From Pseudomonadota bacterium (GTDB lineage: Bacteria > Chloroflexota > UBA6077 > JAJPGT01): DNA of 64,000 nucleotides. The notes under the pieces are model-generated. The model had not been told where the DNA came from. It worked only from the letters and a program-made list of their open reading frames with translations, and searched no databases. Positions 40,493-50,026 of this stretch are shown piece after piece. The number at the start of each line of letters is the position of its first letter. Position 1 is the stretch's first letter. The position numbers and the translations under genes were made by a program. Location of the stretch: contig JAJPGT010000052.1 in assembly GCA_021325655.1 (NCBI GenBank), positions 1 through 64,000 on the forward strand. Direction: 5' to 3'.

Positions 40493-40890
40493 CGCTGCAC
40501 TCCCTGATCTATCGGGGAATCGCTCGCCAGATACCTGCCCGCATTGGCACGCCCTACCGGCATTCGGCCCTGGCTGCCCCTAGGCAACGCGAAGCGGGCG
40601 GGCGATATTCCCAATCGGTCTGACTCGCCTGCGCTTGGTCGGCTCCGGGCCGAGCGTGTTACAGTCGAACCGTGGCCGCGAGCCAGGCCCACGTTTCAGA
40701 TGACGGCGTACCCGCCACTGGCTGGAACACGACGTGCGGGAGCGGGCCGGTGGCGCAGTGAGCCGGGCACCTGGCCCCGGACGCCCGCCCCGAACGGCGG
40801 TGCAGCCGCGAGCGGAAGAGAACTACCGCGCCGCGCTTGCGCTTGGCCTAAGCGACCACGCGGAATGTCGAGCCCTCCGAGAGGAGCCTG
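40493..40890. other. Intergenic region before the DHA2 transporter gene
   Basis: About 400 nt between the divergent CDGSH gene and the MFS gene. Open frames here are only shadows. GAGAGGAG before the MFS ATG is its ribosome site. I see no other feature I can support. Confidence 0.4.
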
Positions 40891-42579
40891 ATGGCCGTAA
40901 CCACCAACCGTCCGGCCGAGGCCCACCAGAGCTTCGAGAGCCTGCCCCGACGCCAGCTCATCGGGACGCTGGCCGGGCTGATGCTGGCGCTGTTCCTGGC
41001 GTCGCTGGACCAGACGATCGTTGGCACCGCGCTGCCGCGCATCATCGCCGACTTGCACGGCTTCGAGCACTACACCTGGGTGGCCACCGCCTACCTGGTC
41101 GCCTCCACCGCCACCGCCCCGATCGTCGGCAAGCTCACCGACCTGCACGGGCGCAAACCCTACTTCCTCGGGGGCATTGTCCTGTTCCTGGCTGGCTCGG
41201 CGTTGTGCGGGCTCAGCCAGGACATGACCCAGCTCTCGCTGTTGCGCGGGGTGCAGGGGATCGGCGCGGGCGTTATCATGGCCAACGCGTTCACCGTCAT
41301 CGGCGACATCTTTCCTCCAGCCGAGCGGGGCAAGTACCAGGGTATCCTGGCCTCGGTGTTCGGGCTCTCCAGCGTGATCGGCCCGGCCGTGGGCGGCTAC
41401 CTCACTGATAGCCTCTCCTGGCGCTGGGTGTTTTACGTCAACCTCCCGCTCGGGGCGATCGCGCTCGCCGTCCTGATCGCCGAATTCCCGGACATCCGCC
41501 CGCATCGGGGGCATCGAGGGATCGACTACCTTGGCGCTTCCACGCTGGTGGCGTCCGTCGTCCCGCTGCTGCTGGCGCTCTCCTGGGGCGGCACCACCTA
41601 CTCCTGGGACTCGCCGATCATTATCGGGCTGTTCCTCTTCGCCTTCGCCATGGCGGTGGCGTTCGTGCTGATCGAGCGGAGCGCCCCGGAGCCGATCCTG
41701 CCGCTGGACCTGTTCAGGATTCGTGCCGTCACCATTGCGCTGCTCGCCGCCAGTCTCACCTCGGTCGCCATGTTCGGGGCGCTGCTGTTCATCCCGCTGT
41801 TCATCCAGGCCGTCACCGGCTCTTCCGCCACGAGCAGCGGGACGATGCTGACCCCGATGATGGTCGTCATGGTGCTGGCGAGCACTACCGCCGGCCAGAT
41901 CACCGCGCGCACCGGCCGCTACAAGCCGGTATTCCTGGTCGGGCTCGCGCTCGTCACGGTCGGCACCTTCCTGCTCAGCCAGCTCACCGCCGAGTCGCCC
42001 TACTCCACCGTCCTGTTGAACCTGGTCGTCGTCGGCCTCGGCCTCGGGCTGGTGATGCCGATCTTCACGCTGGTGGTGCAGAACGCGGTGCCGTACTCGC
42101 GGCTCGGCGTGGCGACCTCCGTCACGCAGTTCTTCCGCTCCATTGGTGGCACGCTTGGCGCCGCGGTGTTCGGCAGTGTCATGACGAACCGTTTCGCCGC
42201 GGCGCTGGCGGTGAACCTCAGCCCGGAGGTACGCGCCGCCATCCCGCCAGACCAGCTCGCCGCGTTCCAGAATCCCCAGGCACTACTCAACCCGGACGTG
42301 GACGCTCGGCTACGGGCGCTGTTCGCCCCGTTCGGCGAGCGTGGCCCGGACCTGCTCGCCGCGTTCACCCTGGCGATCCGCCAGTCGCTCGCCTCCGCGC
42401 TGCACGGCGTGTTCCTCGCCGGCGCGGCGATCGTCGCCATCGCCTTCGTCGCGGCCTGGTTCCTGCCGGAGATCCCACTGCGCAAGCGCAACCGCGCCCC
42501 GCAGGACGTCAGCCCGGACGGCGCCGTCGCCGCCCGCTCCACCACCCCGTCCGAACTAGTCCAGCCCCGCGCCGAGTGA
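40891..42579 (+). CDS. DHA2-type MFS drug transporter (EmrB/QacA family)
   Basis: 562 residues with about 14 membrane helices. Motif marks are LASLDQTIVGTALPRIIADL, GKLTDLHGRKPYFLGG (motif A), RGVQGIGAGVIMANAF and VFGLSSVIGPAVGGYLTDSLSWRWVFYVNLP in two parts (motif C-like). This pattern belongs to the proton-driven multidrug exporters with 14 helices. GAGAGGAG lies 7 nt before the ATG. The next gene is convergent. No TetR gene lies beside it. Substrates unknown. Confidence 0.93.
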   Translation: MAVTTNRPAEAHQSFESLPRRQLIGTLAGLMLALFLASLDQTIVGTALPRIIADLHGFEHYTWVATAYLVASTATAPIVGKLTDLHGRKPYFLGGIVLFLAGSALCGLSQDMTQLSLLRGVQGIGAGVIMANAFTVIGDIFPPAERGKYQGILASVFGLSSVIGPAVGGYLTDSLSWRWVFYVNLPLGAIALAVLIAEFPDIRPHRGHRGIDYLGASTLVASVVPLLLALSWGGTTYSWDSPIIIGLFLFAFAMAVAFVLIERSAPEPILPLDLFRIRAVTIALLAASLTSVAMFGALLFIPLFIQAVTGSSATSSGTMLTPMMVVMVLASTTAGQITARTGRYKPVFLVGLALVTVGTFLLSQLTAESPYSTVLLNLVVVGLGLGLVMPIFTLVVQNAVPYSRLGVATSVTQFFRSIGGTLGAAVFGSVMTNRFAAALAVNLSPEVRAAIPPDQLAAFQNPQALLNPDVDARLRALFAPFGERGPDLLAAFTLAIRQSLASALHGVFLAGAAIVAIAFVAAWFLPEIPLRKRNRAPQDVSPDGAVAARSTTPSELVQPRAE

Positions 42580-42600
42580 GCGCCAGCCCCGGGCTGGACG

Positions 42601-44343
42601 CTAGTGCTCGACGACGGGGAGGATGATGCGCGAGGGGTACTGGCTGGTGTGCAGCAGCACCTGGTTGGCCACCACCGCGTGCGCCAGCCCCTCCTTGCCC
42701 AGCGGTCCGCCGGTGTTCAGGTTGCGGTCCCACTGCGGAAAGTCGCTGCTGGTGACATCCACCCGGATCCGGTGCCCCGCCTTGAACACATTGGAGGTCG
42801 GCCCCAGGCGGATGCGGTACTCGTACACCTCGTCCGGGGTGATCGGGGCGGGGTCGGTCAGCGAGTCGCGGTAGCGGGCGCGGACGATCCCTTCCTGGAT
42901 GTTGATCGAGCGGCCATCCGGGTACACGTCGCACAGCCGGACCACGAAGTCGGTATCCACCGCGCTGCTCGCAGCGTACAGCGTCGCGCTGACCGGCCCG
43001 GTCACCTCCAGGTCGCGCTCCAGCGGAGCGCTGGTGTAGACGAGCACAGCGTTGAGCGCCTCGGGCAGCCCCTGGTCGACCGCGCCCATTGGGGCGACGT
43101 TCGGGAAGCAGCAGGAATGGCCGCCCTGGCTGGGGACAGGGAAGATCGGATCGTAGCTGTACAGATCCGGCGGCTCGTTGCCGGGCGGCTCGGGGCTGAG
43201 GGTGCCGTCGCCGAGCGCAGAGTTGGCCCGGCCGCCGGAGTGCAGGTAGTAAGCAACGAAGCGGGCGCCGCGCGGGGGCCAGTGGGACTCGTCGCGCCAA
43301 ACGTTATCGCCCATCACGAACAGCGTTACCGGAGCGTCCAGGACCCCGGTGTCCTCGTCCTTCAGAAACTGGTCGAACCAGCGGATCTGCCATTCGTTGA
43401 CCACCTGGTTGCTCGCCTGCGCGCCCAGCCACACCTGGCCGACCATCGGGGTCCAGGGAATGTGGTACCACGGCCCGACCAGCAGCTTCTGGCGGGCCCG
43501 CGCGGCCTCCGAGCCAGCGCCGTCGCGCAGCCCGACGAAGTTATCCACCGTGCCTGAGAGGAAGACGTCGTACCAGCCGGCGAGGTGCAACGCCGGGACG
43601 TCGATCCGGGAGTAGTCGGTGTCGATACTCCAGCGGCGCCAGTACTCGTCGTAGGTCGAGTGCGCCAGCCAGTCGCGGAAGTAGGGGGCCAGGTCGTTGC
43701 CGCGCAGCGGCGGGTAGTCCTCCAGCGGTAGGTAGCCGTAGAGCTGGTTGCCGCTCAGGAAGGCCTCGAGCATTGCCAGCGCCGCCGCGTCGTCCCCGCG
43801 CCGCTTGGCCTCGCCGATCGCCAGGAACGTTGCCCAGGAGGCGATAAAGGCGAGCGCAAACGCGCCCTGGGTATAGGTCCAGCCCTCGTAATACTGGCTG
43901 CCGGTCATCCCCGGGCAGATGCAGCGCAGGCTCGGCGGCCGGCGCAGCGCTGCCTGGAGCTGCGTCGCGCCATAGTAGGAGAAGCCCATCATCCCTACCC
44001 GGCCGTTGGAGCCAGGGAGCGAGGCGGCCCACTCGACCGTATCCTCGCCATCGTCCGCCTCGTGCAGGAACGGGTACCACTCCCCCTGGCTGGTGTAGCG
44101 GCCGCGCACATCTTGGTTGACCACGATGTAGCCGTGGCGGGCGTACCAGGCCGCGTGGGCGTAGGTGAGCGAGGCGACCGGCGCCTTGTCATAGGGATGG
44201 CGGAAGAGAATCACCGGGTAGCGGCCCGGCGCGGACGGACGGTACACGTCGGCGAACAGCGTGGTGCCGTCGCGCATGCGGGCGGGCACGTCCCGCTCGA
44301 TAGTCAGGCTGTCGTAGCCGGGAATTGGACGCGCGCGCATCAT
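42601..44343 (-). CDS. CocE/NonD-family hydrolase (X-Pro dipeptidyl-peptidase-like)
   Basis: 580 residues from the ATG at 44343 with AGGAGG 5 nt upstream; a further 20 residues are open upstream. The alpha/beta-hydrolase nucleophile is in GMMGFSYYGATQLQAA (G-x-S-Y-x-G), preceded by VNQDVRGRYTSQGEW. The C-terminal 200 residues form the jelly-roll domain of the family (DFVVRLCDVYPDGRSINIQEG; HRIRVDVTSSDFPQWDRNLN). Members cleave esters such as cocaine or X-Pro peptides. No signal peptide is seen, so it is likely cytoplasmic. Substrate unknown. Confidence 0.92.
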   Translation of the reverse strand: MMRARPIPGYDSLTIERDVPARMRDGTTLFADVYRPSAPGRYPVILFRHPYDKAPVASLTYAHAAWYARHGYIVVNQDVRGRYTSQGEWYPFLHEADDGEDTVEWAASLPGSNGRVGMMGFSYYGATQLQAALRRPPSLRCICPGMTGSQYYEGWTYTQGAFALAFIASWATFLAIGEAKRRGDDAAALAMLEAFLSGNQLYGYLPLEDYPPLRGNDLAPYFRDWLAHSTYDEYWRRWSIDTDYSRIDVPALHLAGWYDVFLSGTVDNFVGLRDGAGSEAARARQKLLVGPWYHIPWTPMVGQVWLGAQASNQVVNEWQIRWFDQFLKDEDTGVLDAPVTLFVMGDNVWRDESHWPPRGARFVAYYLHSGGRANSALGDGTLSPEPPGNEPPDLYSYDPIFPVPSQGGHSCCFPNVAPMGAVDQGLPEALNAVLVYTSAPLERDLEVTGPVSATLYAASSAVDTDFVVRLCDVYPDGRSINIQEGIVRARYRDSLTDPAPITPDEVYEYRIRLGPTSNVFKAGHRIRVDVTSSDFPQWDRNLNTGGPLGKEGLAHAVVANQVLLHTSQYPSRIILPVVEH

Positions 44344-44432
44344 CTTTGCCTCCTGCCGCGGGCGGCGAGACGTTCTGACCTCGCCATCATAGCGCGCGCC
44401 CACTGTGCCGAGTGGATCGAGACGAGCGTCGC

Positions 44433-44470
44433 GGCGGAGAACTTCGCGTCAGGCGGAGAACTTCGCGTCA
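44433..44470. repeat. Perfect tandem repeat, two 19-bp units
   Basis: The 19-nt unit starting GGCGGAGAACTTCGCG occurs at 44433-44451 and again directly at 44452-44470. It lies in the divergent region between the CocE-like and dienelactone-hydrolase genes and could be a duplicated operator or slippage. Confidence 0.7.
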
Positions 44471-44602
44471 GGAAAAATGCCCCCCACTCCCCAGGAGCGT
44501 GAGATCATGGAGCGATGCGCCAGGAGCGCCACACCCTGGCCCACACGGGGAAGGCGTCTCTGGATGAAACGGGGAGGGGCGGGTCCGCCCGAGAGAGAAG
44601 CG

Positions 44603-45721
44603 ATGAACGATCTGCAACGCTACCTGGTTCACGAGTTTGTCGCGGACTACAAGGACGGGTATCTGACCCGGAGAGAGCTGATCAAGCGGGTGCTGCACAT
44701 TACGGGCGGCATCGCCTCGACGGCCACGCTGCTGTCCGCGATGGGGTGTGGCCCGAGCGCGCCAGCCCCAGCCACCCCGACCCAGGCGTCCGCGCCGACC
44801 ACGGCGCCCGCCTCAGCCGCGACGCGCCCGCCCGCCACCACCGCGCCGACCACCGCGGCCGCGTCCACCGGTATCCCGGCAGTCCCCACGCCCGCGCCCA
44901 GGCCGACGACCGCGGCGGCCGCGTCCCCCACCGCGGCGGTCGCGACGGTCCCATCACCGGGGGCCTCCCCGGTCGCTGCCGGGCAGGCCCGCAGCCCGCT
45001 CTCGGTGGCGGAGAACGATCCGGCGGTTGAGGCGCAGATGATCTCCTTCCCCGGCAACGGGACGACGATCCTGGCCTACCTGGCCCGACCCAGGGGGGCC
45101 TCCGGCCCGCAGCCGGTGGTGCTCGTCTGCCACGAGAACCGCGGGCTGGTCGACCACATCAAGGACGTCGCCCGCCGTTTCGCCAAGCAGGGCTACGTCG
45201 CCTGCGCGGTCGACCTGCTCAGTCGCCAGGGTGGGACCGACAAGATCGCCGACGGGTCGGCGATCCCGGGGCTGCTATCGAACATGGATCCAACGCAGGA
45301 GGTGGGAGACTTCCGCGCCGCCGCCACGTACCTCTCTAGCCAGCCGTATGCGAACAAGGACCGCATCGGGATGAACGGCTTCTGCTTCGGCGGCGGGATT
45401 ACCTGGCGCGCGGTGGTTTCGATGCCTGAGCTGAAGGCCGCGGTGCCGTTCTACGGCCCGCCGCCGCCGCTGGACCAGGTGCCCAACGCCAAGGCGGCCG
45501 TGTTCGGGGTGTACTCCTCGGACCCGCAGGACTTCGCGAACAACGGACGCGAGCAGCTAGACCAGGCGCTCACCAAGGCCGGGGTGGTCCACCAGTTCAA
45601 GGTCTACCCCAACACCCAGCACGCCTTCTTCAACGACACCGGGCCGCGCTACAACCAGGAGCAGGCGCTGATCGCTTGGCAGGACATGCTCAACTGGTTC
45701 GCGCGCTACCTCAAGGTGTAG
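44603..45721 (+). CDS. Dienelactone-hydrolase-family lipoprotein
   Basis: 372 residues from the ATG at 44603. A Tat-unlike leader with the basic TRRELIKRVLHITGG segment leads to a lipobox around LLSAMGC (about residue 49), so a lipoprotein is likely. A long Pro/Thr/Ala-rich linker (about 52-140) is followed by the hydrolase domain: VVLVCHENRGLVDHIKDVARR, the nucleophile cysteine in NGFCFGGG, the aspartate near YSSDPQDF, and the histidine in NTQHAFFND. The enzyme opens lactones such as dienelactone. It ends 6 nt before the next lipoprotein gene. Confidence 0.87.
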   Translation: MNDLQRYLVHEFVADYKDGYLTRRELIKRVLHITGGIASTATLLSAMGCGPSAPAPATPTQASAPTTAPASAATRPPATTAPTTAAASTGIPAVPTPAPRPTTAAAASPTAAVATVPSPGASPVAAGQARSPLSVAENDPAVEAQMISFPGNGTTILAYLARPRGASGPQPVVLVCHENRGLVDHIKDVARRFAKQGYVACAVDLLSRQGGTDKIADGSAIPGLLSNMDPTQEVGDFRAAATYLSSQPYANKDRIGMNGFCFGGGITWRAVVSMPELKAAVPFYGPPPPLDQVPNAKAAVFGVYSSDPQDFANNGREQLDQALTKAGVVHQFKVYPNTQHAFFNDTGPRYNQEQALIAWQDMLNWFARYLKV

Positions 45722-45727
45722 GCTCCT

Positions 45728-46813
45728 ATGCATCCTCGCCGCGCGCTTGGGCTCGTCGCCTCGCTGGCCATGCTGCTCACCGCCTGCGTTCCCAGCGCGC
45801 AGTCCCGGGCTGAGCTGCCACCGACCGGGCCGCTGGCAGCTCAGCCCGCCGCGACGGATACCCAGCCGGCCCCCGCGGCCACGGCCGAGGTGGTGGAGAC
45901 GCCGGCAGCGCGGGTAGCGCTGCAGGAGTACCCGGTGCCGGCCGGCTCCCACCCACACGACGTCGCCCCGGCGCCCGACGGCGGCGTCTGGTACACCGCG
46001 CAGAGCGCCGGCAAGCTGGGGCGGCTCGACCCGACGAGCGGGGCGATCGACGAGATGGCGCTGGGTACCGGATCGGCCCCGCACGGGGTGATCGTCGGGC
46101 CAGACGGCGCCCCCTGGATCACCGATGGCGGCCTGAACGCGATCGTGCGGGTCGATCCGACGACGCGGGAGGTGCGCCGCTTTCCGCTCCCGGCCGGGAG
46201 CGGCGGGGCGAACCTGAACACCGCCACCTTCGACCACCAGGGCCGACTCTGGTTCACTGGACAGAACGACGTGTACGGCAGGGTCGACCCGGCGACGGGG
46301 CAGGTGGACGTGTTCGACGCCCCGCGCGGCCCAGGACCCTACGGCATCACCACCGCGCCGGACGGCTCGATCTACTTCGCCTCGCTCGCCGGCAGCTACG
46401 TCGGGCGGCTGGATCTCGCGACCGGGAGCGCCACGGTGCTGGAGCCACCGACGGCCGGCCAGGGGGCGCGCCGGGTCTGGTCCGATCGCGCTGGTCGGAT
46501 CTGGGTGAGCGAGTGGAACGCCGGGCAACTGGCGCGGTACGACCCGGCCAGCGGCACCTGGCGCGAGTGGCGCCTGCCGGGAGCGCAACCACGCCCCTAC
46601 GCGGTCTACGTCGACGACCAGGACCTGGTCTGGCTTAGCGACTTCGGCGCCAACGCGCTGGTGCGCTTCGACCCCACCCAGGAGCGTTTCGACGTGTTCC
46701 CCCTGCCCACCAGCGCCGCCGAGGTGCGGCAGCTCAACGGCCGGCCGGGCGAGGTGTGGGGCGCGGAGTCCGGCGCCGACAAGCTGGCCGTGGTCCGCTC
46801 CGCGTCGCAGTAA
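45728..46813 (+). CDS. Vgb-like beta-propeller lipoprotein
   Basis: 361 residues. Signal peptide with lipobox (VASLAMLLTAC) and Pro/Ala linker, then a seven-bladed propeller from about residue 65 built of streptogramin-lyase-like repeats: SHPHDVAPAPDGGVWYTAQS, then SAPHGVIVGPDGAPWITDGG, GPYGITTAPDGSIYFASL and RRVWSDRAGRIWVSEWNAG. The family covers streptogramin B lyase (Vgb) and SMP-30-like enzymes. Only the fold is clear; resistance activity is not implied. It starts 6 nt after the dienelactone hydrolase gene and is co-transcribed with it. Confidence 0.85.
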   Translation: MHPRRALGLVASLAMLLTACVPSAQSRAELPPTGPLAAQPAATDTQPAPAATAEVVETPAARVALQEYPVPAGSHPHDVAPAPDGGVWYTAQSAGKLGRLDPTSGAIDEMALGTGSAPHGVIVGPDGAPWITDGGLNAIVRVDPTTREVRRFPLPAGSGGANLNTATFDHQGRLWFTGQNDVYGRVDPATGQVDVFDAPRGPGPYGITTAPDGSIYFASLAGSYVGRLDLATGSATVLEPPTAGQGARRVWSDRAGRIWVSEWNAGQLARYDPASGTWREWRLPGAQPRPYAVYVDDQDLVWLSDFGANALVRFDPTQERFDVFPLPTSAAEVRQLNGRPGEVWGAESGADKLAVVRSASQ

Positions 46814-47056
46814 GGCGGCCAGGCCGCGCCAGGCGCGGGTGGCAGAGCCCGTGCTGAGCAGCGTTCCTTCGGCACGGCGCCTGCGGCGGCGTCGTGCGCG
46901 CTGCCAGGGCCTGGACACGAGCGCGGAGCCGGCGGCGCGCCGATAGCCAGAGCCACGCCAGCACCACTGGCCTGATGCCGCCACAGCAGCCGGCGCGGTA
47001 CGCTTGACATGGCGGGCTTCTCGTGCAGCGCGTGTCGCTGCGCGACTGGAGGAGAG

Positions 47057-48481
47057 GTGACACAGGACCAGGTCGCCGAGCCGATCAGGGTAGTAGCTGC
47101 AGCGGAGGCGTCCAGGCGCCTTGGACTGAGCCGCAAGTGGTGGGTGCTGCTGGCGGTGGGCAGCGGCAGCTTCATGTCGGCGCTGGACGCCAGCGTGGTG
47201 AACACCATCCTGCCGCTGCTCAACCAGGCCTTCGGCAACGTCGCGACGGTTGAGTGGGTCGTCACCATCTACCTGCTGGTGGTGAGCGGGCTGCTGCTCG
47301 GCTTCGGCCGGCTGGGGGACATCCGGGGCCACAAGCTGACCTATCTGTCCGGCTACGCTGTGTTCGTCGCCGCCTCGGCACTGTGCGGGCTGGCGCCGCG
47401 CGTCGAGGTGCTGATCGTGGCGCGGGCGGTGCAGGCGCTCGGCGCGGCGATGCTGTTCGCCAACTCACCCGCAATCTTGACCGGTAGCTTTCCGGCCAGC
47501 GAGCGCGGCCGCGCGCTTGGCTTGCAGGGGACGATGACGTACCTTGGCCTCACCGCTGGCCCCTCGCTCGGCGGCTGGCTCGCCACGGTCTTTGGCTGGC
47601 GCGCGGTGTTCTTCATCAACGTCCCGGTAGGGCTCGTCGCGCTGCTGATCGGCTGGCGCTCCATCCCCTACGACACGCCCTCCGGCCGCCGCGAGCGGTT
47701 CGACCTGCTGGGAGCGTTCATCTTCCTGCTCGGGCTGAGCGGGCTGCTGCTGGCGCTGAACCAGGGCTACGCCTGGGGCTGGCGCTCCCCGCTCACGCTG
47801 GGGCTGCTCGCCGCGGCGACGCTGCTGCTGGCCGTCTTCCTGCTGGTCGAGTGGCGCGTCCCCAGCCCGATGCTGGACCTGAGCCTGTTCCGTCGGCGCG
47901 CCTTCTCGGCGGCGACTGCCAGCGCGGTGCTGAACTACGTCTGCGCCTACTGCATGCTGTTCCTACTTCCATTCGCGCTGATCCAGGGGCGCGGGCTGAA
48001 CCCATCGCAAGCCGGGCTGGTGCTCACCGCCCAGCCGCTGGTAATGGCCATCGCCGCGCCGCTCAGCGGGACGCTGTCGGATCGCGTCGGCACCCGCCTG
48101 CCCGGCACCCTCGGGATGCTGGTGCTCTCCGCCGGACTGTTCCTCGTCTCCCGCCTGGGGCCGAGCGCGCCGCTGAGCAGTGTCGCCCTCGGCCTGGCGG
48201 TGGTCGGGCTGGGCAGCGGGCTGTTCACCTCACCCAACAACAGCGCGCTGATGGGCGCCGCGCCCCGCCACCGCCAGGGGATCGCCGGCGGGGTGCTGGC
48301 ACTGGCGCGGAACGTCGGGATGGCACTGGGCGTTGGCCTGGCCGGCGCGGTGTTCACCACCGTGCTCGCCCAGGCCTCAGGGGCCCCCAGCCCGGCGACG
48401 ATCTTCTCCGCGGTCAGCCTCGGGCTGCTGGTTGCCAGCGGCCTAGCCATGCTAGGAGCGCTCACCTCGGCCGTGCGCTGA
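47057..48481 (+). CDS. DHA2-type MFS transporter (second)
   Basis: 474 residues from a GTG at 47057 with GGAGGAGAG upstream; 16 more codons are open before it. About 14 helices. Marks are FMSALDASVVNTILPLLNQA, GRLGDIRGHKLTYLSGYAVF (motif A), ARAVQALGAAMLFANSPA and LGLTAGPSLGGWLATVFGWR (motif C). It is a proton-coupled exporter like the one at 40891 but only distantly alike. The SDR gene downstream is convergent. Substrate unknown. Confidence 0.92.
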   Translation: MTQDQVAEPIRVVAAAEASRRLGLSRKWWVLLAVGSGSFMSALDASVVNTILPLLNQAFGNVATVEWVVTIYLLVVSGLLLGFGRLGDIRGHKLTYLSGYAVFVAASALCGLAPRVEVLIVARAVQALGAAMLFANSPAILTGSFPASERGRALGLQGTMTYLGLTAGPSLGGWLATVFGWRAVFFINVPVGLVALLIGWRSIPYDTPSGRRERFDLLGAFIFLLGLSGLLLALNQGYAWGWRSPLTLGLLAAATLLLAVFLLVEWRVPSPMLDLSLFRRRAFSAATASAVLNYVCAYCMLFLLPFALIQGRGLNPSQAGLVLTAQPLVMAIAAPLSGTLSDRVGTRLPGTLGMLVLSAGLFLVSRLGPSAPLSSVALGLAVVGLGSGLFTSPNNSALMGAAPRHRQGIAGGVLALARNVGMALGVGLAGAVFTTVLAQASGAPSPATIFSAVSLGLLVASGLAMLGALTSAVR

Positions 48482-48510
48482 GGTCCCGAGGGGCGAGCCA
48501 GGCGGCCGCC

Positions 48511-49290
48511 TCACCCGACCCAGACGCCGCCGTTGACGTCGAGCACCGCTCCGGTGATGTAGCTCGCCGCCGGGCTACACAGAAAGGCGATCGCCGCGGC
48601 GACCTCCTCCGATTCGCCCCCGCGGCCCAGCGGAATCGTCCGCAGCAGCTCGCGCTGCACCTCCGGAGCGCGCCCCTCCACCCGGGCGCGCACCCGCTCG
48701 CTCAGGATAAGCCCGGGCGCGACCGCGTTGATGGTGACGTTGAACGCGGCCAGCTCGGCCGAGGTGTGGCGAGTGAAGCCGATAATCGCCGCCTTGGCTG
48801 CGGCGTAGGCCGGGCCGCCCAGCAAGCTGCGGCTGCGCCCGGCCAGGGAGCTGACGCTGACGATCCGGCCGTAGCGCCGCTCGCACATCCCGGGCAGGGC
48901 GAGGCGGGTGCAGCGGAACATCCCCTCCACGTTGTGCCGGAACGTCTCCAGCATGTCGTCCCACTCCATCCGCAGCACGCTCGTTGGCACAGCCCGATCA
49001 CGGGTGCCCGAGCCGCCGACGTTGTTGACCAGCACCTCCAGCCGGCCTCGGAGGCCCAGCGCGGTCTGGATCAGCCGCTCCGCGCCTGCGGCGGTGCGCA
49101 CGTCGGCGACGACGCCCTGCGCGTCCAGCCCCTCCGCGCGCAGCGCCTGAACCGCGGCCTCCAGCACCGCGGCATCCACGTCGTTGAGGACCACAGTCGC
49201 GCCCGCGCGGGCGAGCAGCCGAGCGGTGGCGGCGCCGATGCCCCGCCCAGACCCGGTGACGACAGCAACCTGCCCGTCCAGCTCACCCAT
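48511..49290 (-). CDS. FabG-like short-chain dehydrogenase/reductase
   Basis: 259 residues with the classical SDR set: TGSGRGIGAATARLL for the cofactor, VLVNNVGGSG, the serine in VSVSSLAG, the Y-x3-K in AYAAAKAAIIGF, and the ending GAVLDVNGG. An Asp at the end of strand 2 (LNDVD) suggests NAD(H). It resembles FabG-type 3-oxoacyl reductases but is not in a fatty-acid operon, so the substrate is unknown. The next gene is divergent. Confidence 0.88.
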   Translation of the reverse strand: MGELDGQVAVVTGSGRGIGAATARLLARAGATVVLNDVDAAVLEAAVQALRAEGLDAQGVVADVRTAAGAERLIQTALGLRGRLEVLVNNVGGSGTRDRAVPTSVLRMEWDDMLETFRHNVEGMFRCTRLALPGMCERRYGRIVSVSSLAGRSRSLLGGPAYAAAKAAIIGFTRHTSAELAAFNVTINAVAPGLILSERVRARVEGRAPEVQRELLRTIPLGRGGESEEVAAAIAFLCSPAASYITGAVLDVNGGVWVG

Positions 49291-49423
49291 CGCGCTCAGC
49301 TCTCTGTGCCTTCATCCCTTGGAGCGCGCCGAGTGTACCGGGTCGCGGCCAGCGCTGGCGAGGGGCGGCGTGCCAGAATAGTCGCGGCTGGCACCGGCCA
49401 GCCCGAGTATCGGGAGGCGAGAG

Positions 49424-49966
49424 ATGGCGCGGGTTCCCTACGTCGAGGCGACCGACGACACGCTGCACGCGCTCTACGCGGAGATCGCCGGCCTGCGCGG
49501 CCGGGTGCTGAACCTGTACCGGGCGCTGGCGAACCAGCCGGCCGCCCTGCGGGCCTTCATGGTGATGTCCCGCCACGTGCGCGACGACTCGACCCTGGCG
49601 CCGCGGCTACGGGAGCTGGCGATCCTGGCGACCGCCTACGCGCTGAACGTGCCCTACGAGATCTACCACCACGTCCCGGCAGCGCGGCGGGCGGGTGTGA
49701 CGGACGAACAGCTCGCTGCCTTCCCGAACTGGAGCGCCTCGGCGGCCTTTGATCCCACCGAGCGCGCGGTGCTGGCGTACGCCGACCAGGTGGCGCGGCG
49801 GCGGGATGTGGACGACGCCACCTTTGCCACCCTGCGCGAGTGCCTCTCGCTCGCCGAGATCACCGACCTGGCGTTGACGGTCGGCTGGTACCACCTGTGC
49901 GCCGCCATCCTCGAGCCGCTGCGGATCGAGACAGAGGACGCGACCGGGGCATCGCCGCGCAGATAA
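49424..49966 (+). CDS. Carboxymuconolactone-decarboxylase-family protein
   Basis: 180 residues, helical. The core RELAILATAYALNVPYEIYHHVPAARRAG follows the CMD/AhpD fold, but the CxxC of AhpD is absent (NVPYEIYHH instead), so it is not a peroxidase partner. ERAVLAYADQVARRRDVDD and ITDLALTVGWYHLCAAI complete the domain. Members decarboxylate or open lactones, or have unknown roles. GGAGGCGAG lies just before the ATG. It could act together with the neighbouring SDR or dienelactone hydrolase, which is only a guess. Confidence 0.85.
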   Translation: MARVPYVEATDDTLHALYAEIAGLRGRVLNLYRALANQPAALRAFMVMSRHVRDDSTLAPRLRELAILATAYALNVPYEIYHHVPAARRAGVTDEQLAAFPNWSASAAFDPTERAVLAYADQVARRRDVDDATFATLRECLSLAEITDLALTVGWYHLCAAILEPLRIETEDATGASPRR

Positions 49967-50026
49967 CCTGCCGTACCGCCAGCGCCTGGTACAGTAGGGG
50001 GAGCTGGACAGCGAGGGGGTGCCGCC

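Noticed and set aside
47851-49752. 633-codon plus-strand frame spanning the MFS end, the SDR gene and CMD gene
   Set aside because: It runs through real genes in other frames and has Arg/Ala/Gly-rich sequence with no family features.
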